Source: Caldalkalibacillus mannanilyticus JCM 10596 (GTDB lineage Bacteria > Bacillota > Bacilli > Caldalkalibacillales > JCM-10596). From it: a DNA stretch of 64,000 nucleotides. The notes beneath the pieces were generated by a model, which had not been told where the DNA came from, made no database searches, and saw only the letters and a program-made list of their open reading frames with translations. Where the stretch lies: positions 1 through 64,000 of the forward strand of contig NZ_BAMO01000018.1 in assembly GCF_000615945.1 (NCBI RefSeq), in the 5' to 3' direction. Shown here in pieces: positions 40,347 through 50,176 of the stretch. Positions within the stretch are counted from its first letter, which is position 1; each line of letters starts with the position of its first letter. Position numbers and translations under genes: made by a program.

Positions 40347-40388
40347 GGCTTGTTTACGCGATTGTAAGCAAGGCTTTTTATTTTTTTT
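40347..40388 (+). terminator. Rho-independent terminator
   Basis: GGCTTGTTTAC (40347-40357) pairs with GTAAGCAAGGC (40364-40374) with one mismatch and one G-U pair, followed by a long T-rich run to 40388. Confidence 0.82.
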
Positions 40389-40491
40389 GGAGAAAAAAGG
40401 TTGCAAAAAAGCTGAATAAATGATATTTAATGGTATGCTGTATATAATTTAGAAGAGAACACCAAAGTTTGCTTATAGGAGGAAAGAGTAC

Positions 40492-41064
40492 ATGAATTTG
40501 ATTGATTTTTTGTGGGCGTATATTTTAGTTTTTGTTCTAGCCGCTATCCCATTTTTTGAGGTGGCTACAATTATTCCGATTGCCATATTGGCAGGATTAC
40601 AGACGGGGCTGGTTCTTCTGTTCGCTTTGTTAGGAAATTTACTGACTGTGGTATTAGTCATCATCTTTGTAGATAAGATTAAACAGTGGAGAGAAAAGAG
40701 AGCACGAAAGAAGATGAAAGAAGAATCACCACAGCAAATGATAGAAGGAGAAGGGGGAGAGGAAGGACAAACAGAAGCTGTTGACCTTGAATCGAAACGT
40801 TCAAAAAGAGCAAGATCTGTCTGGAAGAAGTATGGATTACCAGGATTAGCCCTTCTAGGTCCTCTGCTCATTGGGAGTCATCTGGCTGCCTTCCTCAGCT
40901 TAGTATTTGGCGGCAGCAAAAAAGCAACGACTTATTGGATGACAGGCAGTTTAGTGCTATGGAGTTTGCTTTTAGCGATATTTACCCACTTTGGTTTTGA
41001 TTATTTTGGTGATAGAGAATCAGGCGGGTTCTTAATCCGTTTGTTTGAACAACAAGTAGACTAA
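40492..41064 (+). CDS. Small multidrug export family membrane protein
   Basis: 190-residue membrane protein of the Sm_multidrug_ex family (PF06695-type). Three N-terminal helices include IPFFEVATIIPIAI. A charged cytoplasmic loop (residues about 65-110, rich in Lys, Glu and Gly) precedes two further helices with GLPGLALLGPLLIGSHLAAF, the hallmark segment. Start follows AGGAGGAAAGAG. The family name reflects an old drug-resistance report and the function is not well established. It is monocistronic here. Confidence 0.8.
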   Translation: MNLIDFLWAYILVFVLAAIPFFEVATIIPIAILAGLQTGLVLLFALLGNLLTVVLVIIFVDKIKQWREKRARKKMKEESPQQMIEGEGGEEGQTEAVDLESKRSKRARSVWKKYGLPGLALLGPLLIGSHLAAFLSLVFGGSKKATTYWMTGSLVLWSLLLAIFTHFGFDYFGDRESGGFLIRLFEQQVD

Positions 41065-41177
41065 ACCTGTGGTCTAAAGAAAATAAACAGTGAATTGTTA
41101 GAAGATGTAAGTTTTTCTTCTGAAATTAGTGTATAATGTTGAATATTGACATTTAGAATAATAAAGGAGCTGTAAAA

Positions 41178-42167
41178 ATGCGTGAACTATTTTCAAAGCC
41201 TATGCGTGTAACCGAGATATTAGATTCTATTTTTAGAATTTATAAAGGACACTTTACTAAGATTTTTGTGACCATGTTGATTATCTTTGGTCCTCTTACT
41301 CTACTATCTAGCTTTATAACTTATGGATTCAGCCAACATTCTATCATTCCTGATCTAAATACTTTTACATCAGGTGAATCGTTTTTAGAAGGGTTAAGTG
41401 GTTTAGAGAATGGGATGCTGGAAGGGATCACACCAGCAAGGCTGGCAATGCTTTTTATCCTGATGCCTATTCTATTTTTAATCGCCTTTCCAGTAGGAGT
41501 AGCTATGATGGTTCATATGGTAGGAGCCATTAGAAACGGAGAAGATTTTACCTTTGGCGAAGTATTCCAGAAATCCATTCGCCGTCTAGGGGCTCTGATT
41601 GGAAGCTCTATCTTATACGGTCTGATGGTCATTGGGGTGTACTTGGCTATTATTCTTGTCTTTGTCCTCCTTTCTTTCATTGTTGGAGCGGGATTATTTG
41701 GTATGTTTGAAGGCTCCGTTATGGCAGGAATACTTGGAGCTATACTTTTGGTAATTTTAGGTATTGTCTTTTTGTTTATTCTTCCCCTGCTTCTTCTGAT
41801 GCGCTGGTCCTTCTATATCCCAATTGTGGCTGTTGAGAACCAAGGGATTGGAATTGGGCGAAGCTGGCATTTGACGAAGGGAAATGTCTGGAGATTGTTA
41901 GGGATTTTTATTGTTATCTATATCATCACATCTATTTTCCAAGGAGTTGCATCACTTATTTTTACTTTGCTTCTTCAGATGACCATTGTTGGGCAGATTG
42001 TACAGGTATTGATCGATCTCCTAATCCTTCCGATTAGCTTGATCGCTTATGCTGTCCTTTATTATGATCTCCGAGTTCGAAATGAAGGCTCTGATCTAGA
42101 TGAAGCTTTGGCAAGAAGCTATTCTGCTCATGGAGAAACACCTGATTATTCTAAAGATGGAGAATGA
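41178..42167 (+). CDS. Polytopic membrane protein (YciC/glycerophosphodiesterase-membrane-domain-like)
   Basis: 329-residue membrane protein with about six to seven helices. Its N-terminus (FSKPMRVTEILDSIFRIYKG) is the common opening of a family of uncharacterised Gram-positive membrane proteins. The conserved WSFYIPIVAVENQGIGIGRSW stretch before the last helices is shared with this family. Start follows AAAGGAGCTG. It leads the MoxR/DUF58 cluster, six bases ahead of the DUF4129 gene. Function unknown. Confidence 0.72.
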   Translation: MRELFSKPMRVTEILDSIFRIYKGHFTKIFVTMLIIFGPLTLLSSFITYGFSQHSIIPDLNTFTSGESFLEGLSGLENGMLEGITPARLAMLFILMPILFLIAFPVGVAMMVHMVGAIRNGEDFTFGEVFQKSIRRLGALIGSSILYGLMVIGVYLAIILVFVLLSFIVGAGLFGMFEGSVMAGILGAILLVILGIVFLFILPLLLLMRWSFYIPIVAVENQGIGIGRSWHLTKGNVWRLLGIFIVIYIITSIFQGVASLIFTLLLQMTIVGQIVQVLIDLLILPISLIAYAVLYYDLRVRNEGSDLDEALARSYSAHGETPDYSKDGE

Positions 42168-42174
42168 ATGAACC

Positions 42175-42825
42175 ATGAATGAATCAACCACGCTGGATCA
42201 GGATAGAGAAATACTCAGAGAGATCCTATCGCGAGATGAGTTTAAAGCTTATCACGAAACGGAAGGTACGAATTTTTTGATGCAACTCATTTATGACGTG
42301 CTCAAATGGTTTACGAAGACCTTCTTCAACTCCAATATGGATCCGATCAATACTACCTTTCTTTCGATCATTGCTTATGTGATCGTTGCTCTAATCATTG
42401 TCGCCTTTATTGGAACGATTTATTGGTTTGTTAAACAAATGGTACGTCATAAAAGCTTACAAAATAAGTGGCAGTTAACTAACGCCGAGCTTTCTTTACA
42501 CTTCACAGACTATATAGAGAAAGCTAGGGAAGCGGAACAAAAGGGAGATTATAGAGGAGGATTACGATTCCTCTTTCTCTCCTTTCTCTTTTTTCTACAT
42601 AGTAAGAAATGGATACAAGTAGAGAAGTGGAAAACAAACTGGGAATATGTCGATGAATTAAACAGGAATCGACCTGCTTATGTGGATTTATTTAAAGAAA
42701 AAGCACGCTTGTTTGAGCGTGTCTGGTATGGACAAGAAATTCCCACACAGGACGTGTTCTTGACATTTTTAACGGAATTAGAGGAATGGATAGAAAGGGA
42801 TGAGGCAGATGAAAAGGCTCAATAA
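42175..42825 (+). CDS. DUF4129 domain membrane protein
   Basis: 216-residue protein: short helical N-terminus, one strong membrane helix (about residues 63-88) and a cytoplasmic DUF4129 domain (about 105-210) with LHFTDYIEKAREAEQKGDYRGG and RFLFLSFLFFLHSKKWI. The same domain is found at the end of transglutaminase-like proteins and in genes next to MoxR and DUF58. It overlaps the next gene by 17 bases. Confidence 0.85.
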   Translation: MNESTTLDQDREILREILSRDEFKAYHETEGTNFLMQLIYDVLKWFTKTFFNSNMDPINTTFLSIIAYVIVALIIVAFIGTIYWFVKQMVRHKSLQNKWQLTNAELSLHFTDYIEKAREAEQKGDYRGGLRFLFLSFLFFLHSKKWIQVEKWKTNWEYVDELNRNRPAYVDLFKEKARLFERVWYGQEIPTQDVFLTFLTELEEWIERDEADEKAQ

Positions 42826-43954
42826 GTGGCAAATCGGTTTAGCCATTTCACTTCTTCTCTTTTGTGTATTTGGCTACTTTTTGCTAAAACCAACCGCACC
42901 TGCCTTTCGACCCTTCCTATCGTTTTCCCCTGCAATAGATGGAACCAAAGGACTCACCATGTACCTAAAGGAAAAGAACCACCCTGTTAAGGAGTGGAGG
43001 CAGTCATGGAGATTTCTACCGCAGAAAGAGGATCAGCTCTTACTTCTAATAGAACCTTATTCTTTAGAAGGTATGGAGGTAGAAACCATTAAGGAATGGG
43101 TGGCTCTTGGAAATGATTTGATTGTTTTTCATAGTAGTCCCGTGCTGTGGGAAGAGGCACAATTTGAAACAGAGGAACAGCAAAAATGGTCTAGTATAAT
43201 AGAAGGAGAAAAGCTGGAACCAACGAAAATCAAGCATTCTGAGAATATGGATTTGACCGTCTTAGCACCACCTTCCAGACGACTTCAGCTTGCAGAAGAC
43301 CGGACGCCACTTCTTGTGGATGACAGAGGGGCAATGGCTTTCTCACGTTCAATTGGTGAAGGAACGATGCACTTCTTTCTTGTACCGGAGTGGATTACGA
43401 ATGAACATATTCTCACTCACTCACATTTTGACGTGATTTGGCCCTTCTTTCAAAAAGAGTGGTCGGTTATTTGGGTAGATGAGTACCATCATGGCTATCA
43501 GTCGAAGCCGGGATTACTTGCAGTATACCCAGACTGGCTTATTTTCGCTTGTGTCCAGTTGATACTCGGTATTTTAGTCTGGCTTTGGTGGAAGGGAAAG
43601 CGATTTGGTAGAATACTAGTCTTGCGTGAATGGAACGTGAGAAGAGGAGATGAAACCTTATTAGCTACCGCGAATTGGTATGGAGTGAAGAAGCTGACAA
43701 AGGATGCCCTGCTGCATCAAGAAAGATATCTGTATTATTTATTGCATCAAAAATGGGGAATTCAAGCCTCAAGCTCAATGGATCAGATTTTAACAATGGC
43801 TGAGCGAAAATGGGAGAAGCAGCAGGTAGACGAACTTCATCGCGTGCTACGGATGCTAGAGGAGCGCAAGCAGTCGGTTAGCTATGCAACAAAGCCATTT
43901 TTGCAGGACAGTGTATCAATATCTAAAGTAATTCAACGTTTGGAGAAGGAGTGA
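42809..43954 (+). CDS. DUF4350 domain membrane protein
   Basis: About 381 residues. One N-terminal helix (about residues 10-27), a DUF4350 extracytoplasmic domain (PAFRPFLSFSPAIDGTKGL onward) and a second helix (about 248-268) with a basic helical tail. ATG 42809 is preferred to 42800 because AAAGGGATGAGG then sits at a usable distance. It overlaps the DUF4129 gene and abuts moxR. DUF4350 proteins accompany DUF4129, MoxR and DUF58 proteins in many Firmicutes; the molecular role is unknown. Confidence 0.83.
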   Translation: MKRLNKWQIGLAISLLLFCVFGYFLLKPTAPAFRPFLSFSPAIDGTKGLTMYLKEKNHPVKEWRQSWRFLPQKEDQLLLLIEPYSLEGMEVETIKEWVALGNDLIVFHSSPVLWEEAQFETEEQQKWSSIIEGEKLEPTKIKHSENMDLTVLAPPSRRLQLAEDRTPLLVDDRGAMAFSRSIGEGTMHFFLVPEWITNEHILTHSHFDVIWPFFQKEWSVIWVDEYHHGYQSKPGLLAVYPDWLIFACVQLILGILVWLWWKGKRFGRILVLREWNVRRGDETLLATANWYGVKKLTKDALLHQERYLYYLLHQKWGIQASSSMDQILTMAERKWEKQQVDELHRVLRMLEERKQSVSYATKPFLQDSVSISKVIQRLEKE

Positions 43955-43959
43955 GAGAG

Positions 43960-44879
43960 ATGGAAAGAGTGTTAACCAAAATGGACTCCATCATTTTTAG
44001 TCAACAACAAAATATAAGGCTGATGCTGGCATCTTTCCTAGCCGGTGGGCATGTCTTACTGGAGGGGGTACCAGGCTTAGGGAAAACTAAAATGGTGAAA
44101 ACCATGGCGACATTATTGGGCGGACAATACAAGCGTATTCAGTTTACACCAGACATGATGCCGAGTGATGTGACAGGAAATATGATTTTTAATATGAAGG
44201 AAAATCGATTTGAAACGATTAAAGGTCCTGTATTTACAAACTGGCTGCTAGCGGATGAGATCAACCGAACCCCACCCAAAACTCAAGCGGCACTGTTAGA
44301 GGCAATGGAAGAGCGGCAGGTCACCATCCATGGCGAAACCTATCCGCTGCCAGATCCTTTTTTCGTTATTGCCACTCAAAATCCGGTTGAGTATGAGGGG
44401 ACCTATCGTTTACCTGAGGCTCAATTAGATCGTTTCTTTTTTAAGATTATTATTGACTATCCCACACTAGAGGGAGAGAAAGCCATCCTTTCATCTTATA
44501 CACCTTATTACGAGAAAGCAGAAAGCAAGCTAGAGGAGATCTTTAGCATTGATGATTTACGAAGCAAGCGTCAAGAGCTGGAAAAGGTTGTGGTAGAGGA
44601 CTCCATCATCGACTACATCACCTCTATTATTAGAAGGACGAGAGAATCCAATCGAATTCAATTGGGTGCGAGCCACGTGCCAGTATTGCTCTCTTAATGG
44701 CAAGTAAGGCATGGGCTTTACTTGAAGGGCGCGATTATGTCACCCCTGATGATGTGAAGGTGATCTCTTTACCTGTTTTGCGACATCGTATTATTGTCAC
44801 ACCTCAAGTAGAACTGGAGGGAGGATCAAGTGACCAAATCATCAAAGAAACGTTGGCCTCTATTCCAGTTCCTCGTTAA
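43960..44879 (+). CDS. MoxR-family AAA+ ATPase (frameshifted)
   Basis: MoxR-type chaperone ATPase, about 306 residues. Walker A GVPGLGKTK (about residues 37-45), Walker B LLADEINRTPPKTQAALLEAM, and sensor 1 FVIATQNPVEYEGTY are present. The C-terminal lid follows after a one-base loss at about 44673, which turns GASPRASIALLMASKAW into a false stop at 44697; the true end is 44879. ATG 43960 follows AAGGAG with eight-base spacing. These ATPases mature or insert cofactors into partner proteins, here presumably the DUF58 product encoded in overlap. Confidence 0.9.
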
Positions 44880-46196
44880 TAAGATTGAAAATTTTATTGT
44901 TCCTACCAAGCGTCTTATTATCTTGCTGCTTGGTGGAATGATTTTCATCTCGATCGGCGCTTTTTTTGAAGGAGGTCTTTATTTATTAGTAGTGTTTAAC
45001 GGTCTTATTCTTCTTCTAAGCTGTATTGATCTCTATATGCTGCCAAAGCAGAAGCAGCTTCGCATAAATAGGCATTTTCCTGAAAAGGTAGATGTAGGGG
45101 AAGAAATTGAGGCGGCAATTGAAATCATCAATGAATCGGGTCAGCCTCTTTCTTTTTCCGTGACGGATGATTTCCCAATCGAATTTGAGCATCCGGGAAT
45201 AGTAGAAGGAAGTTTGACCAAGCCATCGACGTACGTTCAATATCAGGTACGTGCCAAAGAAAGAGGACAATTTCAGCTCAATTACCTGTATTTTCGTTAT
45301 TGGGGTGGATTGGGACTATGGATGAAACAATCAAAAATAGAACAAACGCATGAAGTGAAAGTTTATCCAGACCTTTCATCTGTCAGAGGATATCTTGCTT
45401 CAACGCAGGAAGAACTGATTTTAGAGGGCAAGAAAGTGAATAGGAGAATAAGAACAGGGTCTGAATTTAATTCTATTCGGGAATATGTGCCTGATGATGA
45501 CCCTCGCTTTATTAACTGGACAGCTTCTGCACGACAGCATAAACTGATGACGAACGTTTTCAGCCTGAAAAAGGGAAAAGTGTCACCATTCTTCTAGATT
45601 GCGGAAGGATGATGGGAGTTGAATTAGAAAACCAAACCAAATTAGATCGAACGATCGAAGCTGCTTGTATTCTGGCAACAGTGGCATTACGCCAAGGAGA
45701 TCAAGTGTCACTTATTGCTTTTTCTGATCAGATAAAAGCCTATGTTCCCTTTGGGAAAGGAATGTCCCATCTTAACCTTATTTTAGAATCGATCTATTCT
45801 CTCAGTAGTGATTTTGTAGAGTCAAATTATCAAATTACCTTTGAAATGCTTCAAAGGCATCATAAAAAAAGAAGCTTTATGGTATTGTTTTCGGATATGG
45901 AAAACTATCTATTTGAAAAGCATTTGGCTCCAACGTTGAGCAGATTTAGAAGACAGCATCTTCTTTTGTTATTGTCCTTAAGGGACCCCGTCCTATATCA
46001 ATGGACCCAGAAGCACATTGAGAGTTCACAAGATGCTTACATTAAAAGTCTAGCTTATAAATTTTCAATGGATCGCCATGAGTACACAACAAAAATGGCT
46101 AGCAATGGCATCCGTGTGCTCGATGTCCCTGCTAACCAATTGGCTTTATCAACATTAAATAGTTACTTAGAAGCGAAAGCGCGCGACATTTTATGA
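44830..46196 (+). CDS. DUF58 protein with VWA-like domain (frameshifted)
   Basis: About 455 residues. GTG start at 44830 follows GGAGGGAGG and lies 50 bases inside moxR. Two close membrane helices (about residues 23-65), a beta-rich domain and the DUF58 signature FNSIREYVPDDDPRFINW (about 214-231) are followed by a VWA-like fold: LLDCGRMMGVEL (MIDAS-like Asp), SLIAFSD and FMVLFSDMEN. The literal frame breaks at 45597; one A missing from the A run at about 45576-45579 joins KGKSVTILLDCG. The 3' end overlaps the convergent SpoIIM-like gene by 34 bases. Confidence 0.88.
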
Positions 46197-47158
46197 TCTC
46201 GCAATGATTTATAATGTTGTGACAGACCGTATAAATAGTACATCACAAGGAAGAGAAGAGTACTGATAGCAAAAGCATACTTTGCTTCTAAAGAAAGCTG
46301 TGATGGGGTAATATATCCCTCAATGATTCCCGCAATGACAAACAGAGGAATCGTTCCAAGCAAAAGCTGGAGGGATTCGAGCGCCGAGATACGTAATTGC
46401 TTGAATCGAGGATAGGAACCAGGTACGAACATCCTGTACCCCATATAAAGTCCAGCTCCACCCGCGATAAAAATAACCGTTAATTCAATGATTCCATGTG
46501 GCAGAATATAGGCCCAAAAAATATAGCTTTTTCCTGCTTGGTGAAAGACGGCGGCTAAGGCTCCGACAATTAATCCATTATAAAGCATCGCGTAAATCGT
46601 AAAGAGCCCGAAAGTGATTCCCCCGACAAAAGCCATAATCGCTACTTTGATGTTATTAAGCATAATAGCGGAAGACATTAAGGGATTACTAATCTGGTCA
46701 TGTCCTTCACCTACGCGGTGAGGGTCTACATTTTCGGCAATTTGAGCAGGTAAGATCACATACACATTTAAGGGGTCTTGTTGAACCGCAATATATCCTG
46801 ACAAGGCTCCAATGAAAAAAAGAAGAAAAGCAAAGAGAATAAAAAGATGTCTTTTTCTGATTAAAGTAATGAAATATTCTTTGAAGAAGTAAGCTAGCTG
46901 ATGCTTACTTTTAAACTGTTCTTTATATAAAATATGATGTGCTTGAGTGATAAGTTCATTCAAATAGATCGTAATCTCATCCGTTGGAAAATAGGTTTGT
47001 GCATAGGAAACATGGGTAGAGATTTGCTTGTAGAGAGAAGTAAGCAGGTCAATATCCTCTGCGCTTATTTCCTTCTGTTTCTTTTGAAATTTATGTATGA
47101 GGGTTTCTAACTGAGACCAAGTTTCCTTGTTCTCCTTGATAAAAAAAGATAGTTTCAA
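46163..47158 (-). CDS. SpoIIM/DUF95-family membrane protein
   Basis: 331-residue membrane protein. A cytoplasmic helical N-terminus (about 1-105) precedes six helices of the stage II sporulation protein M type: LFILFAFLLFFIGALSGYIA, the ISNPLMSSAIMLNNIKVAIM segment, and AYILPHGIIELTVIFIAGGAG. The start is TTG 47158 behind GGAAGGG. These proteins often neighbour RDD and MoxR/DUF58 genes in non-sporulation loci. This gene is on the opposite strand from its neighbours and overlaps the 3' end of the DUF58 gene. Confidence 0.85.
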   Translation of the reverse strand: MKLSFFIKENKETWSQLETLIHKFQKKQKEISAEDIDLLTSLYKQISTHVSYAQTYFPTDEITIYLNELITQAHHILYKEQFKSKHQLAYFFKEYFITLIRKRHLFILFAFLLFFIGALSGYIAVQQDPLNVYVILPAQIAENVDPHRVGEGHDQISNPLMSSAIMLNNIKVAIMAFVGGITFGLFTIYAMLYNGLIVGALAAVFHQAGKSYIFWAYILPHGIIELTVIFIAGGAGLYMGYRMFVPGSYPRFKQLRISALESLQLLLGTIPLFVIAGIIEGYITPSQLSLEAKYAFAISTLLFLVMYYLYGLSQHYKSLRDHKMSRAFASK

Positions 47159-47217
47159 TAGTGCCCTTCCTTTCTATTAATGAAATTCTACATTACACAC
47201 GAAGGAGTGATGATTTC

Positions 47218-48018
47218 ATGACTCAACATTGGCAAAATAAAACAAGCGTTGTCACCCCTGAACATGTACAGCTCCAATTTAAAACAGCAGGGATTGGGAG
47301 TAGAGTTGCCGCACATGTGATTGATGTACTCATTATTGCAGTGATTAGTATTGTCGCCTATATTGCTCTTCTTGTTACAATTTTAACATATGATGGAGCA
47401 GAATGGATACAAGGATATATCATTTCGATCGTTCTTATTGCTCTAGCAATACTTCTAGTCGGATATTTTATCATCATGGAATATGCCAATGGAGGACAGA
47501 CCGTAGGGAAAAAAGTAATGGGAATCCGCGTGATTCAAGAAAACGGTCAGGCATTGACATTCCTTTCCTCTGTCTTACGTAACTTCTTTCGCATTATTGA
47601 TATGCTGCCAAGCTTTTATTTCTTAGGTGGCTTAGTTTCTTTTTTTCATTCCAAGGAAAAAAGAATAGGAGATATGATAGCTGGAACCATTGTTGTTTTG
47701 GATGAGGGGAAAATCCGTCAAAAGGACAAGGAACAAAAAGAGAAGCTTTTACAGAAAAGGGCAGCTACGATCCCCACTGAATGGTGTCTGACCGAATATC
47801 AAAAGCAGCATATAAAAATAGAGGATTGGAAATTGCTGAATAGTTTTATCGAGAGACTGTCTACCTTAACCAAGGAGAAAGAAGAAGAGTATAGCAAGAC
47901 GATCGCTGCACATTTTATCAAAGTTCTTGATTTAGAGTATTCTTCCAAAACAATGGAAGCATCGACTTCCTTTCTATTAGCTCTGTATCAACAATTAAAA
48001 GATGAATGGGAAGTATAA
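47218..48018 (+). CDS. RDD-family membrane protein
   Basis: About 266 residues with three RDD-type helices: TAGIGSRVAAHVIDVLIIAVIS holds the Arg and Asp of the name, then GGQTVGKKVMGIRVI and RIGDMIAGTIVVLDEG. A charged cytoplasmic tail of about 90 residues follows. Start 47218 follows GAAGGAGTGATG; an upstream GTG frame from 47161 overlaps the divergent gene and lacks a ribosome site. It is divergent from the SpoIIM-like gene and the two are commonly neighbours. Confidence 0.87.
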   Translation: MTQHWQNKTSVVTPEHVQLQFKTAGIGSRVAAHVIDVLIIAVISIVAYIALLVTILTYDGAEWIQGYIISIVLIALAILLVGYFIIMEYANGGQTVGKKVMGIRVIQENGQALTFLSSVLRNFFRIIDMLPSFYFLGGLVSFFHSKEKRIGDMIAGTIVVLDEGKIRQKDKEQKEKLLQKRAATIPTEWCLTEYQKQHIKIEDWKLLNSFIERLSTLTKEKEEEYSKTIAAHFIKVLDLEYSSKTMEASTSFLLALYQQLKDEWEV

Positions 48019-48024
48019 CAGAAA

Positions 48025-48065
48025 TAGAACAGCCAGATCCTCTAATGGGAGGAGCTGCTGTTCTA
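48025..48065. terminator. Hairpin between convergent genes
   Basis: TAGAACAGC (48025-48033) pairs with GCTGTTCTA (48057-48065), with an inner ATCCTC/GGAGGA stem. It lies between the RDD gene and the end of the fermentation operon and may end both, although T runs are poor. Confidence 0.6.
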
Positions 48066-48102
48066 ATTAATGATTTCTGTATTTACTTACTACTGAGTAG
48101 AC

Positions 48103-49371
48103 CTACTGCTTCGAGAGTACATTAAGGGCTTGATTTGCTTTTCGAAGCCGATTAATGTCTAAGCGGATCAACATAGAAATGAGGAAAGCGACGACAAATA
48201 GCATAGCAAAAATAGTCAGTGTTGCTGTATAGCTATTTGTGGTTTCTCTGATCCATGAAGCAAGTAATGGTCCTGCTAAACCAGCAGAAGCCCAGGCTGT
48301 CAAGATATATCCATGGATCGCTCCTAATTGCTTTGTTCCAAATAGATCACCAATATAAGCAGGAATGGAAGAGAAACCTCCACCATAACAGCTCATGATT
48401 AAGAAAATAGCGATTTGAAAAGCGATGGCAGTGGTTAAGGATGGGAGTAACATAAAGGCTGCGATCTGAATCAGGAAGAAGATGGTATAGACATTGGGTC
48501 TGCCGATATAATCAGAAATCGTAGCCCATCCGATCCTTCCTAATCCATTAAATAATCCCATCAAACCTACCATGCTGGCTGCTGCAATAGTAGACATTCC
48601 AGCAATTTCTTGTGCCATTGGAGAGGCAACAGAGATGATGGCAATACCACAAGTAACATTTATAAATAACATAATCCATAATGCCCAAAAACGTTTTGTT
48701 TTGACCGCTTCATTCGCAGTAAGCTGAGATAAATCTTCTTTGACTTGTACTGTATAAGGTGAGTTTTCCTTACTTGTGGCAGCAGCTGGTGCCCATCCCT
48801 CTGGAGGAGCTTCTAGATAGCTTGCTGCTAAAATCATCACACAGAAATAGACGGCTCCTGCAATGAAGAAGGTGAGCGATAAACCGAGTTGATCTATCAA
48901 TCTAGCAAGAATAGGACTACTAATCAGAGAAGCAAAGCCAAATCCCATAATGGCTAGTCCAGTCGCTAACCCTCGTCGATCGGGGAACCATTTCACCAAG
49001 GAAGAAACTGGAGTGATATAACCGATCCCCAGCCCAATTCCTCCAAATACACCATAAAACAGATAAAGCAGAAGTAAGGATTCAGCCATAATAGCCAAAC
49101 CAGATCCTGCAATTCCGAGACCGAAGAAAGTAGCAGCGATGATACCTGATCTTCTAGGTCCATATTTCTCTACAAAATGCCCCATAAAGGACGCTGATAA
49201 CCCTAAGAAAAGAATGGCGATACTAAAGGTCAGTGAAACTTCTTTCAGGCTCCATGAAAATTGATTCATTAAAGGCTTGGTAAATACACTCCAAGCGTAG
49301 ACAGAGCCTATAGAGATGTGTACACCAACAGCAGCAAGAGCGATGAACCAACGATTTTTTATTTTTTTCAT
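48103..49371 (-). CDS. OFA-type MFS transporter
   Basis: 12-helix major facilitator of about 422 residues, oxalate/formate antiporter (OFA) family. Characteristic are GSVYAWSVFTKPLM in helix 1, GGIGLGIGYITPVSSLVKWF and RRGLATGLAIMGFG. ATG 49371 follows GAGGAG; a longer frame reaching into pflA is rejected. Last gene of the adhE-pflB-pflA operon, 31 bases after pflA, so formate or lactate/pyruvate exchange is a plausible role (inference). Confidence 0.87.
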   Translation of the reverse strand: MKKIKNRWFIALAAVGVHISIGSVYAWSVFTKPLMNQFSWSLKEVSLTFSIAILFLGLSASFMGHFVEKYGPRRSGIIAATFFGLGIAGSGLAIMAESLLLLYLFYGVFGGIGLGIGYITPVSSLVKWFPDRRGLATGLAIMGFGFASLISSPILARLIDQLGLSLTFFIAGAVYFCVMILAASYLEAPPEGWAPAAATSKENSPYTVQVKEDLSQLTANEAVKTKRFWALWIMLFINVTCGIAIISVASPMAQEIAGMSTIAAASMVGLMGLFNGLGRIGWATISDYIGRPNVYTIFFLIQIAAFMLLPSLTTAIAFQIAIFLIMSCYGGGFSSIPAYIGDLFGTKQLGAIHGYILTAWASAGLAGPLLASWIRETTNSYTATLTIFAMLFVVAFLISMLIRLDINRLRKANQALNVLSKQ

Positions 49372-49402
49372 ACGTAATCTCCTCTGTTTATAGACGTAGG
49401 AA

Positions 49403-50143
49403 TCAAGTAGGAGAGATTTGAGAAGATAACAGCTTTGATACTCGAAGAACTTCCTCATCAGATGGAGGAACGACATGATCTAAGGTATAAGTGAGTCCTA
49501 ATTCTTTCCATTTGTAGACGCCCATTTGGTGATAGGGCAGGACCTCCACTTTTTTTACATTAGATAGAGATTGAATAAATCGAGCTAAGTCATTCAGATC
49601 TTTCTCATCGTCAGTGATGCCGGGTACCAATACGTGTCTGATCCACACATCGACTTTCTTTTCCGAAAGGGTACGAGCAAATTGCAGGATTTTTTGATTG
49701 GCTACTCCCGTTAATTGACGGTGCTTATCCTCATCCATTAGTTTAATATCTAATAATACGAGATCTGTATAGTGTAATAATTCATCTACGCCCTTGATCT
49801 GTTCTATGTTTCCTGTTAAACAGCCTGCTGAAGTATCAAGAGCTGTATGAATTCCTCGTTTCTTACATTCTTTAAAGAAATGCGTAATAAACTCAAGCTG
49901 AAGAAGTGGTTCTCCTCCACTAACCGTAACTCCTCCTCCAGAAAACTTCATATAAGGGGCGTATCGTTCAATACGATTCATGAGTTCCTCTACGGATATT
50001 TCCTGACCACCTTGAAAGTCCCAGGTATCTGGATTGTGACAATATCTGCAACGTAGTAGGCATCCTTGCATGAAAATGACAAATCTGATCCCTGGACCAT
50101 CGACAGTCCCACATGTTTCTATAGAATGAATACGCCCTTTCAT
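49403..50143 (-). CDS. pflA: Pyruvate formate-lyase activating enzyme
   Basis: Radical-SAM enzyme of 246 residues that installs the glycyl radical on PflB. N-terminal IHSIETCGTVDGPGIR is followed by the 4Fe-4S motif CLLRCRYCHNP (Cys about 29, 33, 36), the SGGEPLLQ motif and the C-terminal WKELGLTYTL region. Start follows AAAGGAGAG. It lies 33 bases after pflB. Length and motifs are standard. Confidence 0.95.
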   Translation of the reverse strand: MKGRIHSIETCGTVDGPGIRFVIFMQGCLLRCRYCHNPDTWDFQGGQEISVEELMNRIERYAPYMKFSGGGVTVSGGEPLLQLEFITHFFKECKKRGIHTALDTSAGCLTGNIEQIKGVDELLHYTDLVLLDIKLMDEDKHRQLTGVANQKILQFARTLSEKKVDVWIRHVLVPGITDDEKDLNDLARFIQSLSNVKKVEVLPYHQMGVYKWKELGLTYTLDHVVPPSDEEVLRVSKLLSSQISPT

Positions 50144-50176
50144 AGTGAATCTCTCCTTTGATCTATCTAGTAACCG

